Origin: Desulfovibrio oxyclinae DSM 11498
GTDB taxonomy: Bacteria; Desulfobacterota; Desulfovibrionia; Desulfovibrionales; Desulfovibrionaceae
NCBI RefSeq assembly: GCF_000375485.1
Contig: NZ_AQXE01000009.1
Span: 123,375 to 187,374, forward strand
Direction: 5' to 3'
DNA: 64,000 bases
A program made the position numbers and the translations under genes. The notes beneath the pieces were generated by a model. That model saw only the letters and a program-made list of their open reading frames with translations. It was not told the DNA's origin and ran no database searches. This document shows, in pieces, positions 17,485 to 27,036 of this stretch (the stretch's first letter is position 1; each line of letters starts with the position of its first letter).

Positions 17485-18603
17485 ATGCGCATTTTTCTCA
17501 GCGGCGGCGCCGTCAGAGACCTTCTACTAGGCAGAGAGGCCACCGACAAGGACTATCTTGTTTTCGATGCCGAACCGGACGAATTTCTGACGGCTTTTCC
17601 CCGTGCACAGCGGGTCGGGAAATCGTTTCCGGTCTTTATGCTCGACGGGTCGGAATACGTGTTTCCGCGCGCCCTGCCGCTGGAAAAAGACCTGCAACTG
17701 CGAGACCTGACAGTCAACGCCATGCTACTTGGCCCGGACTGCGAACTCATCTGCCACGAGAAGGCGCTCGACGACATCTCCAACCGCGTCCTGAGACCCG
17801 CTTCGAATCGCAGCATGACCGACGATCCCCTCAGGGTCATCCGCAGCGCGCGTTTTTCGGCCCAATTGCCGGAATTCACTGTGCTGCCGGAACTCCTCGA
17901 CGCCATGCGCGACTGTGCGGAAAAAGGCCTTCTGGACACTCCGCCTCCGGATCGCGTGGCAAGAGAAGTAGAAAAGGCCATGAATGCGCCGCGTCCGGGG
18001 AATTTTCTGCGCACTCTCGCAAAAGCCGACTGCCTCGAACCGTGGTTCAACGAGTTCGCCCACGCGGCCTCCATTCCGGCCGGACCTCCGGAGCACCACG
18101 ACAGCGACGTGCTGGAACACACCTGCCGCGTCATGGACGAATGCGCCAAACGCTGGCCTGGCAACGCCCTCACGGTCTGGATGGCCCTTTGTCACGACCT
18201 CGGAAAGACCTCCACTCCTGCCGAAGACCTGCCGAAGCACATCGGCCATGAAGGCCGCGGAGAAGCCGCTGCCGGGAAAATGGCCATGCGCAACCGGATG
18301 CCCAACCGTTTCCTGCACGCCGGGATCACAGCCGCAGCAGAGCACATGAAGGCTGCACGGTACCTTGAGATGCGCCCGGCCAAGCGGGTGGACCTCATTA
18401 TGCGCGGGCGTAAGAACGCCTGCCTGCGGGAGCTGTTCCGACTGGTCCTCGTCGACAGCGGCATCGACCTTCGCCAGCGGGTGCGCGAGGATACGAAAGC
18501 GGTGCTGGGCGTAAAGCTTCCGGCCGAGTTGCAGAACCTCGGCGAAGAGTCCGGAAGGCGGTTGCGGGAGATGAGAGCCGCAAAAATCACGCGCCCGCTT
18601 TGA
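17485..18603 (+). CDS. cca: CCA-adding tRNA nucleotidyltransferase with HD domain
   Basis: This 372-residue protein has the class II nucleotidyltransferase motif FLSGGAVRDLLLG (residues 4-16), the metal-binding pair in TDKDYLVF (Asp21, Asp23), LRDLTVNAM, and DDPLRVIRSARFSAQL. A C-terminal HD domain follows (ALCHDLGKT and MAMRNRMPNR). This is the E. coli-type CCA enzyme that builds or repairs tRNA 3' ends. It starts 27 bases from the divergent birA start, with no visible ribosome binding site, so it may be leaderless with its promoter inside birA. Confidence 0.9.
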   Translation: MRIFLSGGAVRDLLLGREATDKDYLVFDAEPDEFLTAFPRAQRVGKSFPVFMLDGSEYVFPRALPLEKDLQLRDLTVNAMLLGPDCELICHEKALDDISNRVLRPASNRSMTDDPLRVIRSARFSAQLPEFTVLPELLDAMRDCAEKGLLDTPPPDRVAREVEKAMNAPRPGNFLRTLAKADCLEPWFNEFAHAASIPAGPPEHHDSDVLEHTCRVMDECAKRWPGNALTVWMALCHDLGKTSTPAEDLPKHIGHEGRGEAAAGKMAMRNRMPNRFLHAGITAAAEHMKAARYLEMRPAKRVDLIMRGRKNACLRELFRLVLVDSGIDLRQRVREDTKAVLGVKLPAELQNLGEESGRRLREMRAAKITRPL

Positions 18604-18667
18604 CACGTTTCCCCCCGAGGGATAACGTTTATGGAACTCTGCCCTGCGTGAACCAAGGAGGAATTCC

Positions 18668-19582
18668 ATGCGCCTCGTCACCCGCTCCGACTTCGATGGC
18701 CTTGCCTGCGCCGTGCTGCTGAAACATGCCGGGGTTATCAACGACTACCTCTTCACCCACCCCAAGGACCTTCAGGACGGCAAGGTTACGGTCAGCAGCC
18801 ACGACGTGCTCGCCAACGTCCCTTACGTGCCGGGCTGCGGCATGTGGTTCGACCATCACAGCAGCGAGCAGGAGCGGCTTTCGTCCGACCTTCGCTTCGA
18901 GGGAGCCTCGCGCCCGCTGCCGAGTTGCGCCCGCGTCATATGGGAGCATTACGGCGAGGAATCATTTCCGGACAGCCTACGCCCCATGCTCGACGCGGTG
19001 GACAAGGTGGATAGCGCGGACCTGAGCGCGCAGGACATAACCGACCCGCAGGGCTGGGTTCTGCTGGGCTACATCATGGACCCAAGAACCGGGCTGGGCC
19101 GCTATCGGGATTACCGCATCAGCAATTACCAGCTCATGCTGGATATGATCGAATATTGCGGCTCCATGTCTGATGAGGAAATCCTTGAGCTGCCGGACGT
19201 CCGTGAGCGCGTGCAGCGATACAGGGCACACCAGAAACCGTTTCAGGACATGCTCTTTCAAAACGCCACCGTGCATCGCAATCTGGTGGTGATAGACCTG
19301 CGCGAGCAGGATCCCATATACTGCGGCAACCGCTTCGTGATCTATACGCTGTTCCCCCAGTGCAACGTCAGCGCGCGCATCATCTGGGGATTCCGAAGAC
19401 AGAACGTGGTCTTCACGGTCGGCCACAGCATCCTCAACAGGACCAGCAAAACCGATGTTGGCAGCCTCATGCTGCGGCATGGCGGAGGCGGACACAGTGC
19501 CGTGGGAACCTGTCAGGTTCCCGAGGAGCGGGCTCAGGAGACACTGGCGGATATCATCAGCCAGGTGAACGGCGACGGCTGA
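18668..19582 (+). CDS. DHH-family phosphoesterase
   Basis: This 304-residue protein has the DHH signatures TRSDFDGLACA (residues 5-15) and FDHHSSE (Asp62-His63-His64), and a C-terminal DHHA1-like glycine motif, RHGGGGHSAVGTCQ. The family includes nanoRNases, cyclic-dinucleotide phosphodiesterases and exopolyphosphatases; homologues in sulfate reducers are often labelled exopolyphosphatase. The sequence does not decide among these. The start has AAGGAGG upstream. It follows cca at 64 bp on the same strand. Confidence 0.82.
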   Translation: MRLVTRSDFDGLACAVLLKHAGVINDYLFTHPKDLQDGKVTVSSHDVLANVPYVPGCGMWFDHHSSEQERLSSDLRFEGASRPLPSCARVIWEHYGEESFPDSLRPMLDAVDKVDSADLSAQDITDPQGWVLLGYIMDPRTGLGRYRDYRISNYQLMLDMIEYCGSMSDEEILELPDVRERVQRYRAHQKPFQDMLFQNATVHRNLVVIDLREQDPIYCGNRFVIYTLFPQCNVSARIIWGFRRQNVVFTVGHSILNRTSKTDVGSLMLRHGGGGHSAVGTCQVPEERAQETLADIISQVNGDG

Positions 19583-19611
19583 TCAACCCGGAGAACACCG
19601 ATACGGCAGGA

Positions 19612-20373
19612 TCAGAGTTTTCCCATAAGCTGTCTGATCTCATCCTTGCGGCGCGCATAGACTGCATCACAGAACGCGGCGATGTCCTGTGAGACCTTGT
19701 CAGGGTGAGGCAGGTCCTGAATTTCCAGCAAACCGAAGCTGTGGAAGTCAAACGGCCTGAAGCGCAATTGATCGTCTATGCCGCAGCCTTCTTCTGGAAC
19801 GCAGGGATCAACGAATTTCTCCTTGGACAGGTTTTCGGAATCCATGTTCCTGATGTAGCGAAGCGCCTCACTCGGAGCCAGATCCTTGTTGACGCGCTCC
19901 ACCTGGTCGTTGACGTATTCCGTCATGGCCTTCAGGCGCAGGTAGTGCAAGGTCAGTCGCTTCCGGCCCTGTTCGTCGGAAAAGTAGCGCCCGTTGAGGT
20001 ATTCATCCACTTCGGCCTGAAGCTTCGCATAGGCCTGTCGGACGCATTTGCTCCAGCGCCCCTTGAGCGTGAAAGCAAAAGGCACCTTCTCCACCACCGG
20101 CTCCGGCGGGCTGGAGTCGTACGGCGGCACGCAGGACGGAAGAATATCAAGCGCGATGTAAAATTCGCGCACCACCTCGTCCTCCAGTAGCAGATGGTGC
20201 AGGCGACCGGCCGCGGCCAGAACACGCTTTTCCATCTGCTTGAGTTCGTCGACCCACTGGTCGATGACTTCGATCATCTTTTCAAGGTCCCTGCGCGCCC
20301 CGAAATAGTGCTCAGCCATCTCCGAGACAACGTCCCGTTGCAGATTGTCGGCAAATTCCTTCATGCTGCTCAC
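19612..20373 (-). CDS. Unrecognised soluble protein, about 253 aa
   Basis: I do not recognise the family. The protein is helical and charged, with no signal peptide or membrane segment. Notable stretches are AEHYFGARRDLEKMIEVIDQ, LPSCVPPYDSSPPEPVVEKV, YLNGRYFSDEQGRKRLTLHY, and a C-terminal part with two cysteines in DPCVPEEGCGID. The frame is open further upstream, but the GTG at 20373 is chosen because GGAGGAA lies seven bases before it; an ATG three codons later has worse spacing. It is convergent with the DHH gene and divergent from the acyl-CoA synthetase gene. Confidence 0.65.
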   Translation of the reverse strand: MSSMKEFADNLQRDVVSEMAEHYFGARRDLEKMIEVIDQWVDELKQMEKRVLAAAGRLHHLLLEDEVVREFYIALDILPSCVPPYDSSPPEPVVEKVPFAFTLKGRWSKCVRQAYAKLQAEVDEYLNGRYFSDEQGRKRLTLHYLRLKAMTEYVNDQVERVNKDLAPSEALRYIRNMDSENLSKEKFVDPCVPEEGCGIDDQLRFRPFDFHSFGLLEIQDLPHPDKVSQDIAAFCDAVYARRKDEIRQLMGKL

Positions 20374-20580
20374 GTGCTGCTTCCTCCGTTTGGGCAAGTT
20401 TCCAGACCATCCATTCCACACCCTTCGCTGCTTCGGGTCAACCACTTCAGCAAACCTTCCCCCATCCCCGACGAAAATTTGGCTGATCACCCAGTCAATC
20501 CGAACATTTCCGTTGAAAAAACATGGCAAAGCACCTAATGTTTCGCGGAAAATCACTCAAATCTCGCACGGGGACGCCAC

Positions 20581-22659
20581 ATGCTGTTGAACGAGCACCA
20601 AAGCAAGCTGCTGTTTGAGGAGGCGGGCATTCCGGTCCCGCAGGGAATCGCCATCACGCCCGCAGAGGTCGAACAAAAACGACCCCGTTTTCCGACGCCG
20701 TGGTTCCTGAAGGCGCAGGTTCTCGCCGGGGGCAGAGGCAAGGCCGGGGGCATCCTTCGTGTGGATGATGAAAAGGACTTCACAGAGACTGCCGGCAGAA
20801 TTTTCGACCTGAGCATCAAGGGAGACCACGTGCCGCTCATCCGGGTTGAACCCGCAGCGGAAATCGATAGGGAGTTCTACCTCTCCTTCGCCGTTTCCCG
20901 GGAGCGCCGTTGCCTGTTGCTCACGGTGGGCAGACAGGGAGGCGTCGAGATAGAACAGCTCGGCGACGACAACCTTCTCGTTCAGGAAATACAGCTGCCA
21001 GGCGGCCCGCGTCCCAACCAGATGCGAGCCGCCTTTTTCCATCTCGGGCTGGATCGCCAATTCTTCAAGGAGTTTTCACGCCTGCTGCACATGCTCTACC
21101 GGGCGGTGCTGGACTACGGCCTGCTGCTGGCGGAGATAAACCCGTTGGTTACCACGCACGGCGGCGATTTCGTCGCTCTGGACGGCAAAATCAAGATGGA
21201 CGACAACTTCGTGGACCTGCACTCGGAGATGGAGAAATACTATCAGCCCGAGCACGTCTCCGAAGAAGAAAATCGTGCGCGGGAAGCCGGACTCTCCTTC
21301 GTCAAACTCCCGGGCTGGGTCGGCCTCATGGTCAACGGTGCAGGACTGGCCATGGCCACCATGGACCTGCTGAATTTCTCATCCCTGCCTGCCTCCAACT
21401 TCCTCGACCTCGGCGGCGGAGCGGACCAGAAGCGCATGGAAATTGCCATGGACCTGCTCTTTGGCGACGAGGCCGTGGAAGCGATTTTCATCAACCTCTT
21501 CGGAGGCATCCTATCTTGCGAGAAGGTCGCGCTGGCCCTGAAAGGCGCGCTTGGCGGCAAACCGCCGCAGAAACCGGTGGTGGCGAGAATGTCGGGCAAG
21601 GACTCCGAAAGCGCGCTGGAGATTCTACGCTCGCTCGATACGGAAGGACTGCACATCGCCACAAACATGGCGGAGGCAATGCAGGCGCTCAGGAGTCTCA
21701 AGCCAAGCGGCAAGAAATCCGTCGAGTACCCCGAACCGATCGGCGGCGAAGGGCATGCGATGACCAACGACAACGGCTACGTCTCCGAATGCTTCTTCGA
21801 CATTGACGCCGACACCCCGGTACTCGTACAAGGCATCACCGGTCGCGAGGGACAGTTGCACACCCGGCTCATGCAGGAATACGGCGTAAACGTGGTGGCA
21901 GGCGTTACCCCGTTCAAGGGCGGACAGGAAGTTCTCGGTGTTCCCGTTTACAATTCGGTCGCCGAGGCCCTGCGGCATCACGAGGTGCGCGCTTCCATCA
22001 TTTTCGTGCCGCCTGCCATGGCGGCGGACGCGGTCATGGAGGCAGGCTTCAACCACGTTCCGTGGGCGGTCTGCATCACCGAAGGCATCACCCAGCACCA
22101 GATGATGGAAGCCTTCGACGCGATACGCGAGACACCAACGCGCGTCATCGGCCCGAACACGCCCGGAATCATCGTGCCCGGCCAAATCAAGATCGGCATC
22201 ATGCCCGTGAAGCCGTTCACTCCGGGGCCGGTGGCCATCCTGTCCCGCTCCGGAACACTGACCTACGAGGCCGCCCAGCGGCTAACGGATGCGGGCATGG
22301 GCCAGTCGCTGGGCATCGGCATCGGCGGCGATCCGTTCATCGGCACGGACTTCGCGGACATCTTCGAGATGCTGCGCAACCACGAGCCCACGAAGGCGGT
22401 GCTCGTCCTTGGCGAAATCGGCGGACAGGCCGAGGAAGAACTGGCGCGCTACGTCCGCGATACGGGATTCGACAAGCCCGTGATATCCTTCATCGCCGGA
22501 CAGACCGCGCCACCGGGCAAACGGCTCGGGCACGCCGGGGCCATCCTCGACCAGAAGGGCGGCATCAGCGGCAAGATTCAAACAATGCTCGACGCAGGTT
22601 TCTACGTATGCCGCAGCCTGCGCGAAATACCGGAAATGACCAGAAAGGCGCTTTCATAA
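20581..22659 (+). CDS. Fused ADP-forming acyl-CoA (succinyl/acetyl-CoA) synthetase, beta-alpha
   Basis: This 692-residue protein joins a SucC-like beta part (residues 1 to about 390, [23 protein letters not shown]-grasp motifs [15 protein letters not shown] and [14 protein letters not shown]) to a SucD-like alpha part ([47 protein letters not shown], and the phosphohistidine motif [11 protein letters not shown] with His651). It would interconvert an acyl-CoA plus ADP and phosphate with the free acid, CoA and ATP. The substrate (succinate, acetate or another acid) is not decided by what I can see. The glycosyltransferase gene starts directly after its stop. Confidence 0.85.
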   Translation: MLLNEHQSKLLFEEAGIPVPQGIAITPAEVEQKRPRFPTPWFLKAQVLAGGRGKAGGILRVDDEKDFTETAGRIFDLSIKGDHVPLIRVEPAAEIDREFYLSFAVSRERRCLLLTVGRQGGVEIEQLGDDNLLVQEIQLPGGPRPNQMRAAFFHLGLDRQFFKEFSRLLHMLYRAVLDYGLLLAEINPLVTTHGGDFVALDGKIKMDDNFVDLHSEMEKYYQPEHVSEEENRAREAGLSFVKLPGWVGLMVNGAGLAMATMDLLNFSSLPASNFLDLGGGADQKRMEIAMDLLFGDEAVEAIFINLFGGILSCEKVALALKGALGGKPPQKPVVARMSGKDSESALEILRSLDTEGLHIATNMAEAMQALRSLKPSGKKSVEYPEPIGGEGHAMTNDNGYVSECFFDIDADTPVLVQGITGREGQLHTRLMQEYGVNVVAGVTPFKGGQEVLGVPVYNSVAEALRHHEVRASIIFVPPAMAADAVMEAGFNHVPWAVCITEGITQHQMMEAFDAIRETPTRVIGPNTPGIIVPGQIKIGIMPVKPFTPGPVAILSRSGTLTYEAAQRLTDAGMGQSLGIGIGGDPFIGTDFADIFEMLRNHEPTKAVLVLGEIGGQAEEELARYVRDTGFDKPVISFIAGQTAPPGKRLGHAGAILDQKGGISGKIQTMLDAGFYVCRSLREIPEMTRKALS

Positions 22660-23754
22660 ATGCGAGAGAAAAGCATCTGCTTCTTCAACGGCAACAAGCC
22701 GTGGGGAGGCGGAGAAAAATGGAATCACGAGTACGCCAAACTTTTGCGCGACCACGGCTACCGCGTGTACGCCGTTTGCAACGTGCCAAGCCAGCTCGGC
22801 GACCGACTGGAGCAGGAGCATGACGTCGAGGTGATGCGGATACGGCTTGGCAACCTCAGCTTCCTGAATCCCATAATCCGAAAAAAGTTAAAGTCATTCT
22901 TTAAGAAAAGCCGAATCGACACGGTGGTGACCGCTCTGCCTTCCGACCTCAAAACAGGCGGAATTGCAGCCAAAAAAGCTGGCGTACGCGAGGTTGTCTT
23001 TCGACGCGGCATCGCCCTGCCTACGCGGGACACCGCTTTGAACCGTTACCTCTTCCGCAACGTGATAACCAAGCTCATCTGCAATTCGGAAGAAACGCGA
23101 CGGCAGGTGCTCTCCGCAAACCCGGCCCTCTTGCCGCACGAACGGACCCATATCCTTTATAACGGCTTTGACGTGGCCGCCTTCGACAACCTGCCGGACA
23201 CACCGTTGGTAGAACGAATGGGCGATGAAATCGTCATCGGAAACGCGGCCCGGCTCACCGCGCAGAAAGGACAGGACCTACTCATTGAGGCAGCCGCCAT
23301 ACTCAGAGAACGCGGCAGGAATATCCGCGTCCTCATCGCCGGAACCGGCGAACTGGAAGAGGAACTCAAGGCCAAGGCCATTGAAGCCGGAGTCGCTGAT
23401 GTGGTGGAGTTCCTGGGCTTCACAGATGACATCAAGGGCTTCAACCGCTCCCTCGACATTTTCGCCCTGCCCTCTCTCTGGGAAGGATTCGGCTACGCCA
23501 TGGTGGAAGCCATGACCGCCCGATTGCCCGTGGTGGCCTTTGACGCCAATTCCATGCCCGAAGTGGTGGCCAACGGCAAAACCGGTCTGCTCGCAGCGCC
23601 CGGAGATGCAACCTCCCTGGCCGACAAGCTGGACATTCTCATTACAAATGCAACGCTCAGGCAAGAGCTCGGAGAGGCCGGACGTCAACGGGTCATCGAA
23701 AAATTCGAGCTGCACAGGACCTTTGCACAGTTTGAACGCATTCTGGATGCCTGA
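22660..23754 (+). CDS. GT4-type glycosyltransferase
   Basis: This 364-residue protein begins with an acceptor-domain motif rich in glycine (ICFFNGNKPWGGGEKWNHEY) and has a C-terminal GT-B nucleotide-sugar domain (NAARLTAQKGQDLLIEAA, IAGTGELEEELK, PSLWEGFGYAMVEAMTARLP with the E-x7-E motif). The acceptor and sugar are unknown; lipopolysaccharide core or other envelope glycans are likely targets. The ATG immediately follows the stop of the CoA synthetase gene, suggesting translational coupling despite unrelated roles. Confidence 0.85.
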   Translation: MREKSICFFNGNKPWGGGEKWNHEYAKLLRDHGYRVYAVCNVPSQLGDRLEQEHDVEVMRIRLGNLSFLNPIIRKKLKSFFKKSRIDTVVTALPSDLKTGGIAAKKAGVREVVFRRGIALPTRDTALNRYLFRNVITKLICNSEETRRQVLSANPALLPHERTHILYNGFDVAAFDNLPDTPLVERMGDEIVIGNAARLTAQKGQDLLIEAAAILRERGRNIRVLIAGTGELEEELKAKAIEAGVADVVEFLGFTDDIKGFNRSLDIFALPSLWEGFGYAMVEAMTARLPVVAFDANSMPEVVANGKTGLLAAPGDATSLADKLDILITNATLRQELGEAGRQRVIEKFELHRTFAQFERILDA

Positions 23755-23764
23755 CGAATACTGT

Positions 23765-23820
23765 TTCTCACAAAGAACGGGCCGGATTCCTCAAGGAATC
23801 CGGCCCGTTCTTTGTGAGAA
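23765..23820. terminator. Very long bidirectional terminator hairpin
   Basis: The 27 bases at 23765-23791 are the exact reverse complement of 23794-23820, giving a near loop-less stem with AAAGAACGGGCC at its centre. It lies between the convergent glycosyltransferase and Smr genes and can end transcription from both. Confidence 0.85.
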
Positions 23821-23831
23821 TGATCACAGGA

Positions 23832-24575
23832 TCAAAAATCCCAATTCATCTGTTTGTCCCACTGGACCTTGCCCTTGAGCTTTTTCTGCTTGCGCAGCAG
23901 CACGTACATGGCACCGCCGCCACCGTCGCGGGGCAGAGCCGTACAGAAGGCCAGCACGATGCGCCGAAGCGGTTCGCGGGTCAGCCATCCCAGCGTTTCC
24001 TGTTTGATGATGCTCATGCCGCCGGGCGAATTGCGCCCTCTTCCGGTAACGATGAGAACACACCGCTTGCCCTGCAGGTAGCTTTCACGAACGAAGAACA
24101 GCAGGGAGTCGTACGCCTGCTCCGAGTTCATTCCATGCAGGTCCAGATGCGCCTCCCGGCTGAGGCTTCCGGCCTTGAGCTGCTGAAAAATCTTGCTGTC
24201 CAGCCCACGCACGTAACCGTGCATGTATTCCTCGGTGTTCTCCAGTTCAAACTCTATGTTACCCTTGAGAAAATCATCCAGCGCCTGCTTTTCCGGATCC
24301 TTGGATACGGGTTTCTTCACCGGCTGCTTGGCAGGGGCTATTTCGCGGCCCTTGCCGTCCAGCGTATCCACACCCTGCATGGCATTGAAGAACAGATCCG
24401 CTTCGTCCGGCTGCTGTTCCTCCTCCACCACTTCGGTCTCCTCGGCATAGTTCTTCTGCCGCTTCTTCTTGCCCTTTTCGAGCAGTTCGGATGCGTAATC
24501 CTTGGGCTTTTCCGGCCCTATCTTCATCTTGCCGAGTTCATCAAGCGACCCGACGCGATTCTTTTTCTTTCCCAT
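23832..24575 (-). CDS. Smr-domain protein
   Basis: This 247-residue protein has a basic and then acidic, low-complexity N-terminal half (MGKKKNRVGSLDELGKM, ETEVVEEEQQPDEADLFF) and a C-terminal Smr domain with HLDLHGMNSEQAYDSL and IVTGRGRNSPGG. Smr domains are nucleases or nicking modules; stand-alone forms in Proteobacteria have been tied to mRNA cleavage on collided ribosomes or to DNA processing. The start at 24575 is supported by CAGGAGCC upstream. It is divergent from sufC. Confidence 0.85.
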   Translation of the reverse strand: MGKKKNRVGSLDELGKMKIGPEKPKDYASELLEKGKKKRQKNYAEETEVVEEEQQPDEADLFFNAMQGVDTLDGKGREIAPAKQPVKKPVSKDPEKQALDDFLKGNIEFELENTEEYMHGYVRGLDSKIFQQLKAGSLSREAHLDLHGMNSEQAYDSLLFFVRESYLQGKRCVLIVTGRGRNSPGGMSIIKQETLGWLTREPLRRIVLAFCTALPRDGGGGAMYVLLRKQKKLKGKVQWDKQMNWDF

Positions 24576-24762
24576 GAGTATGGCTCCTGTTCGCTGATCG
24601 CCCGGAAGCACCGGACGCGTAGTCCTTACCGCATTCGCCTTCAGGCCGCAAACGCCTACGCCCGAGAGGGTCACCGAGATTATTTCACACTGGACTTAAC
24701 AGGCCGCGTCAAGTATGCCACCCTGTGCGTAAGCCGCAAGGTATGAAAACGAGGATACCCCA

Positions 24763-25521
24763 ATGCTCAAGATAGAAGATCTTCACGTAAATATCGGCGA
24801 TAAAGAGGTTCTCAAGGGCCTTAATCTGGAGATTCAGGAAGGAGAGACCTTCATCCTGTTCGGGCCCAACGGCTCAGGAAAAACCTCCCTGCTCATGACC
24901 CTCATGGGCTTTGCCGGATACACCGTCACCAAAGGCAAAATCACTTTCAGAGGCGAGGACATCACCCACGCCCCCACCTACGAACGCGCCCGGCTCGGCG
25001 TCGGCATGTCGTTCCAGCGTCCGCCGACCATTCACGGCCTGCGCACCCGGCATCTGGTACAGATGTGCGGACAGGGCGATGAAGTGGACGTGGAAACCCT
25101 CTCCAGAAAAGTCAACTTCGAGCAGTTTCTGGACCGCGACATCAACGCCGGCTTCTCCGGCGGCGAAATCAAACGCTCCGAGTTGCTTCAGCTGATGGCC
25201 CAGCGCCCCAACCTCGTGCTCTTCGACGAGCCCGAGTCCGGCGTGGACCTCGAAAACATGCAGCTCATCGGCAAGGTCTGCCGCCAGTTGCTGGACGGAC
25301 GCATCGACGCCAGCCCGCACCAGTCGCTGAAGGAGATCAAGGAACAGTCGAAGACCTCCGGTCTGATCATCACCCACACCGGCTACATCCTCGACTACGT
25401 CAACGCGGACCGCGGACAGGTGCTCTACAACGGACACCTCTGCTGCGAGGCGCGCCCCCGCGACATTCTGGAGCACATCCGCACCTACGGATACCAGGAA
25501 TGCGTCCGCTGCCTCAAATAA
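24763..25521 (+). CDS. sufC: SufC-type ATPase of the SUF Fe-S assembly system
   Basis: This 252-residue ABC ATPase has Walker A GPNGSGKTS (from residue 34), signature FSGGEIKRSELLQ, Walker B LVLFDEPESGVDL, and the switch histidine in LIITHTGYILDY. The Q-loop context SFQRPPTIHGLRTR and the Lys-Arg after the signature are SufC-like rather than transporter-like. It forms a complex with the SufB/D protein encoded 18 bp downstream. There is no sufE, sufS or sufD gene here, so this is the reduced two-gene SUF arrangement seen in archaea and anaerobes. Confidence 0.88.
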   Translation: MLKIEDLHVNIGDKEVLKGLNLEIQEGETFILFGPNGSGKTSLLMTLMGFAGYTVTKGKITFRGEDITHAPTYERARLGVGMSFQRPPTIHGLRTRHLVQMCGQGDEVDVETLSRKVNFEQFLDRDINAGFSGGEIKRSELLQLMAQRPNLVLFDEPESGVDLENMQLIGKVCRQLLDGRIDASPHQSLKEIKEQSKTSGLIITHTGYILDYVNADRGQVLYNGHLCCEARPRDILEHIRTYGYQECVRCLK

Positions 25522-25539
25522 GCCGGAACGGAGACGACC

Positions 25540-26703
25540 ATGAGCGATAAATTCAAACTTACCGACTACAAGTTCAAAGGCTACGATCGCGACAAGATCG
25601 AAGACCTGAGCACCCTCGACGCACAGGACAAGGAAACCCTGATCATGTCCGGCGTTGACGTGGATGATGCCAACAGAAGCGGCTCATTCCTGCAGATGGA
25701 CCACTCCAATGTCCACTGCAAGTCCACCGACCCCGGCGTCGAGATCCTCGACATCAAGGACGCCATCGAGAAATACGACGGCCTGCCCGAATACCGCTGG
25801 CAGCTCGTGGACAAGGACAAGGACGAATACACCCGCAACACCTATGAAAACACCCATGGTGGATACTTCATCCGCACCAAGCCGGGTGCCAAGGTGGAAA
25901 AGCCGGTGCAATCCTGCCTCTTCCTCAAGGCCGATCAGGTCGGCCAGAACGTCCACAACATCGTGGTCGTCGAGGAAAACTCCGAGCTGCACATCATCAC
26001 AGGCTGCTCCGTGGCCCATGACACCACCAGCGGCGCACACTTCGGCATCTCCGAATTCTACGTGAAGAAGGGCGGCAAGCTCACCTTCACCATGGTGCAC
26101 AACTGGGGCAGCAACGTGGCTGTCCGCCCCCGCTCCGCCGGCGTTGTCGAAGAAGGCGGCGTGTTGCTGAACAACTACATCCTCATGAAGCCGGTCAAAG
26201 ACCTGCAGATGTACCCCAGCATCACCCTCAAAGGCGAAGGCGCACGCGCACGCTTCAACTCGGTCGTGGTCGCCCCCGAAGGCTCGCACCTCGACATGGG
26301 CAACCGCGTGGTCATGGACGCCCCCGACACCCGCTGCGAAATCATCGCACGCACCATCTCCACAGGCGGCACCATCATCAACCGCGGCCATATCGGCGCC
26401 AACCACGTGCCCTCCAGAGGCCATCTCGAATGTCAGGGTCTCATCCTCGGAGAAGGACGCATCTGGGCCATCCCCGAACTCGACGGCACCCTTGAAGGCG
26501 TGGAACTCTCCCACGAAGCCTCGGTCGGCAAAATCGCCCAGGAAGAAATCGAATACCTCATGGCCAGAGGCCTTGACGAAGACGAAGCCACCTCCACCAT
26601 CGTGCGCGGCTTCCTCAACACCGACGTCATGGGCCTGCCCGCAAAGCTCCAGAAGGAAATCGACAGACAGATCGACGAACTTCAGAAGCACGGCGCCATG
26701 TAG
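25540..26703 (+). CDS. sufB: SufB/SufD-family scaffold protein
   Basis: This 387-residue beta-helix protein has the family's C-terminal signature SHEASVGKIAQEEIEYLMAR followed by GLDEDEATSTIVRGFL. Cys in HLECQGLILGEG aligns with the cysteine of SufB that carries nascent sulfur or cluster, which favours a SufB-like scaffold role. The N-terminal domain is shorter than in E. coli SufB (about 495 residues). It is the second gene of the sufCB pair, and a strong terminator follows. Confidence 0.88.
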   Translation: MSDKFKLTDYKFKGYDRDKIEDLSTLDAQDKETLIMSGVDVDDANRSGSFLQMDHSNVHCKSTDPGVEILDIKDAIEKYDGLPEYRWQLVDKDKDEYTRNTYENTHGGYFIRTKPGAKVEKPVQSCLFLKADQVGQNVHNIVVVEENSELHIITGCSVAHDTTSGAHFGISEFYVKKGGKLTFTMVHNWGSNVAVRPRSAGVVEEGGVLLNNYILMKPVKDLQMYPSITLKGEGARARFNSVVVAPEGSHLDMGNRVVMDAPDTRCEIIARTISTGGTIINRGHIGANHVPSRGHLECQGLILGEGRIWAIPELDGTLEGVELSHEASVGKIAQEEIEYLMARGLDEDEATSTIVRGFLNTDVMGLPAKLQKEIDRQIDELQKHGAM

Positions 26704-26723
26704 CTGTCAGCAATGATATGTAT

Positions 26724-26757
26724 AAAAAAAAGGGTTCCCTCAGGGAGCCCTTTTTTT
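26724..26757. terminator. Rho-independent terminator of sufCB
   Basis: An eight-base stem (GGGTTCCC with GGGAGCCC, one G-U pair) is flanked by a run of A and a run of seven T, 20 bases after the sufB stop. Confidence 0.85.
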
Positions 26758-26768
26758 GCCTCCGGCGG

Positions 26769-26820
26769 CCGAGGGGAAGGGGGAACCCTCTTTGGCAAGA
26801 GGGTTCCCCCTTCCCCTCGG
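26769..26820. repeat. 24-bp perfect palindromic hairpin, possible dispersed repeat unit
   Basis: The 24 bases at 26769-26792 are the exact reverse complement of 26797-26820, with a four-base loop. The arms are purine-rich on one side (GAGGGGAAGGGGGAACCCTC). It directly follows the sufCB terminator, shares the GGGTTCCC core with it, and is followed by a remnant-like stretch (AATCTTTTGGCGGCGCTTC). I recall very similar intergenic sequences being repeated in Desulfovibrio genomes. The remaining gap up to 27036 shows no gene. Confidence 0.65.
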
Positions 26821-27036
26821 ACTCCCCTTCCCCCTTCCAGAATCTTTTGGCGGCGCTTCGCGCGTGTGGATAATAGGTGGATGTGCAAGAAGACAAGCGC
26901 TGGGGTAAGCTGGCGGGCTTCTGCTTTTACAGGGTTTATTTGGCATGAAGAGAGGTTGAAGGAGAGTGGGAAGCTGATTTCAAGTGGTTGAAATACAAGC
27001 TTGCGGTGCCAGTCGCTTACGGCTAATCTGCCGCGC

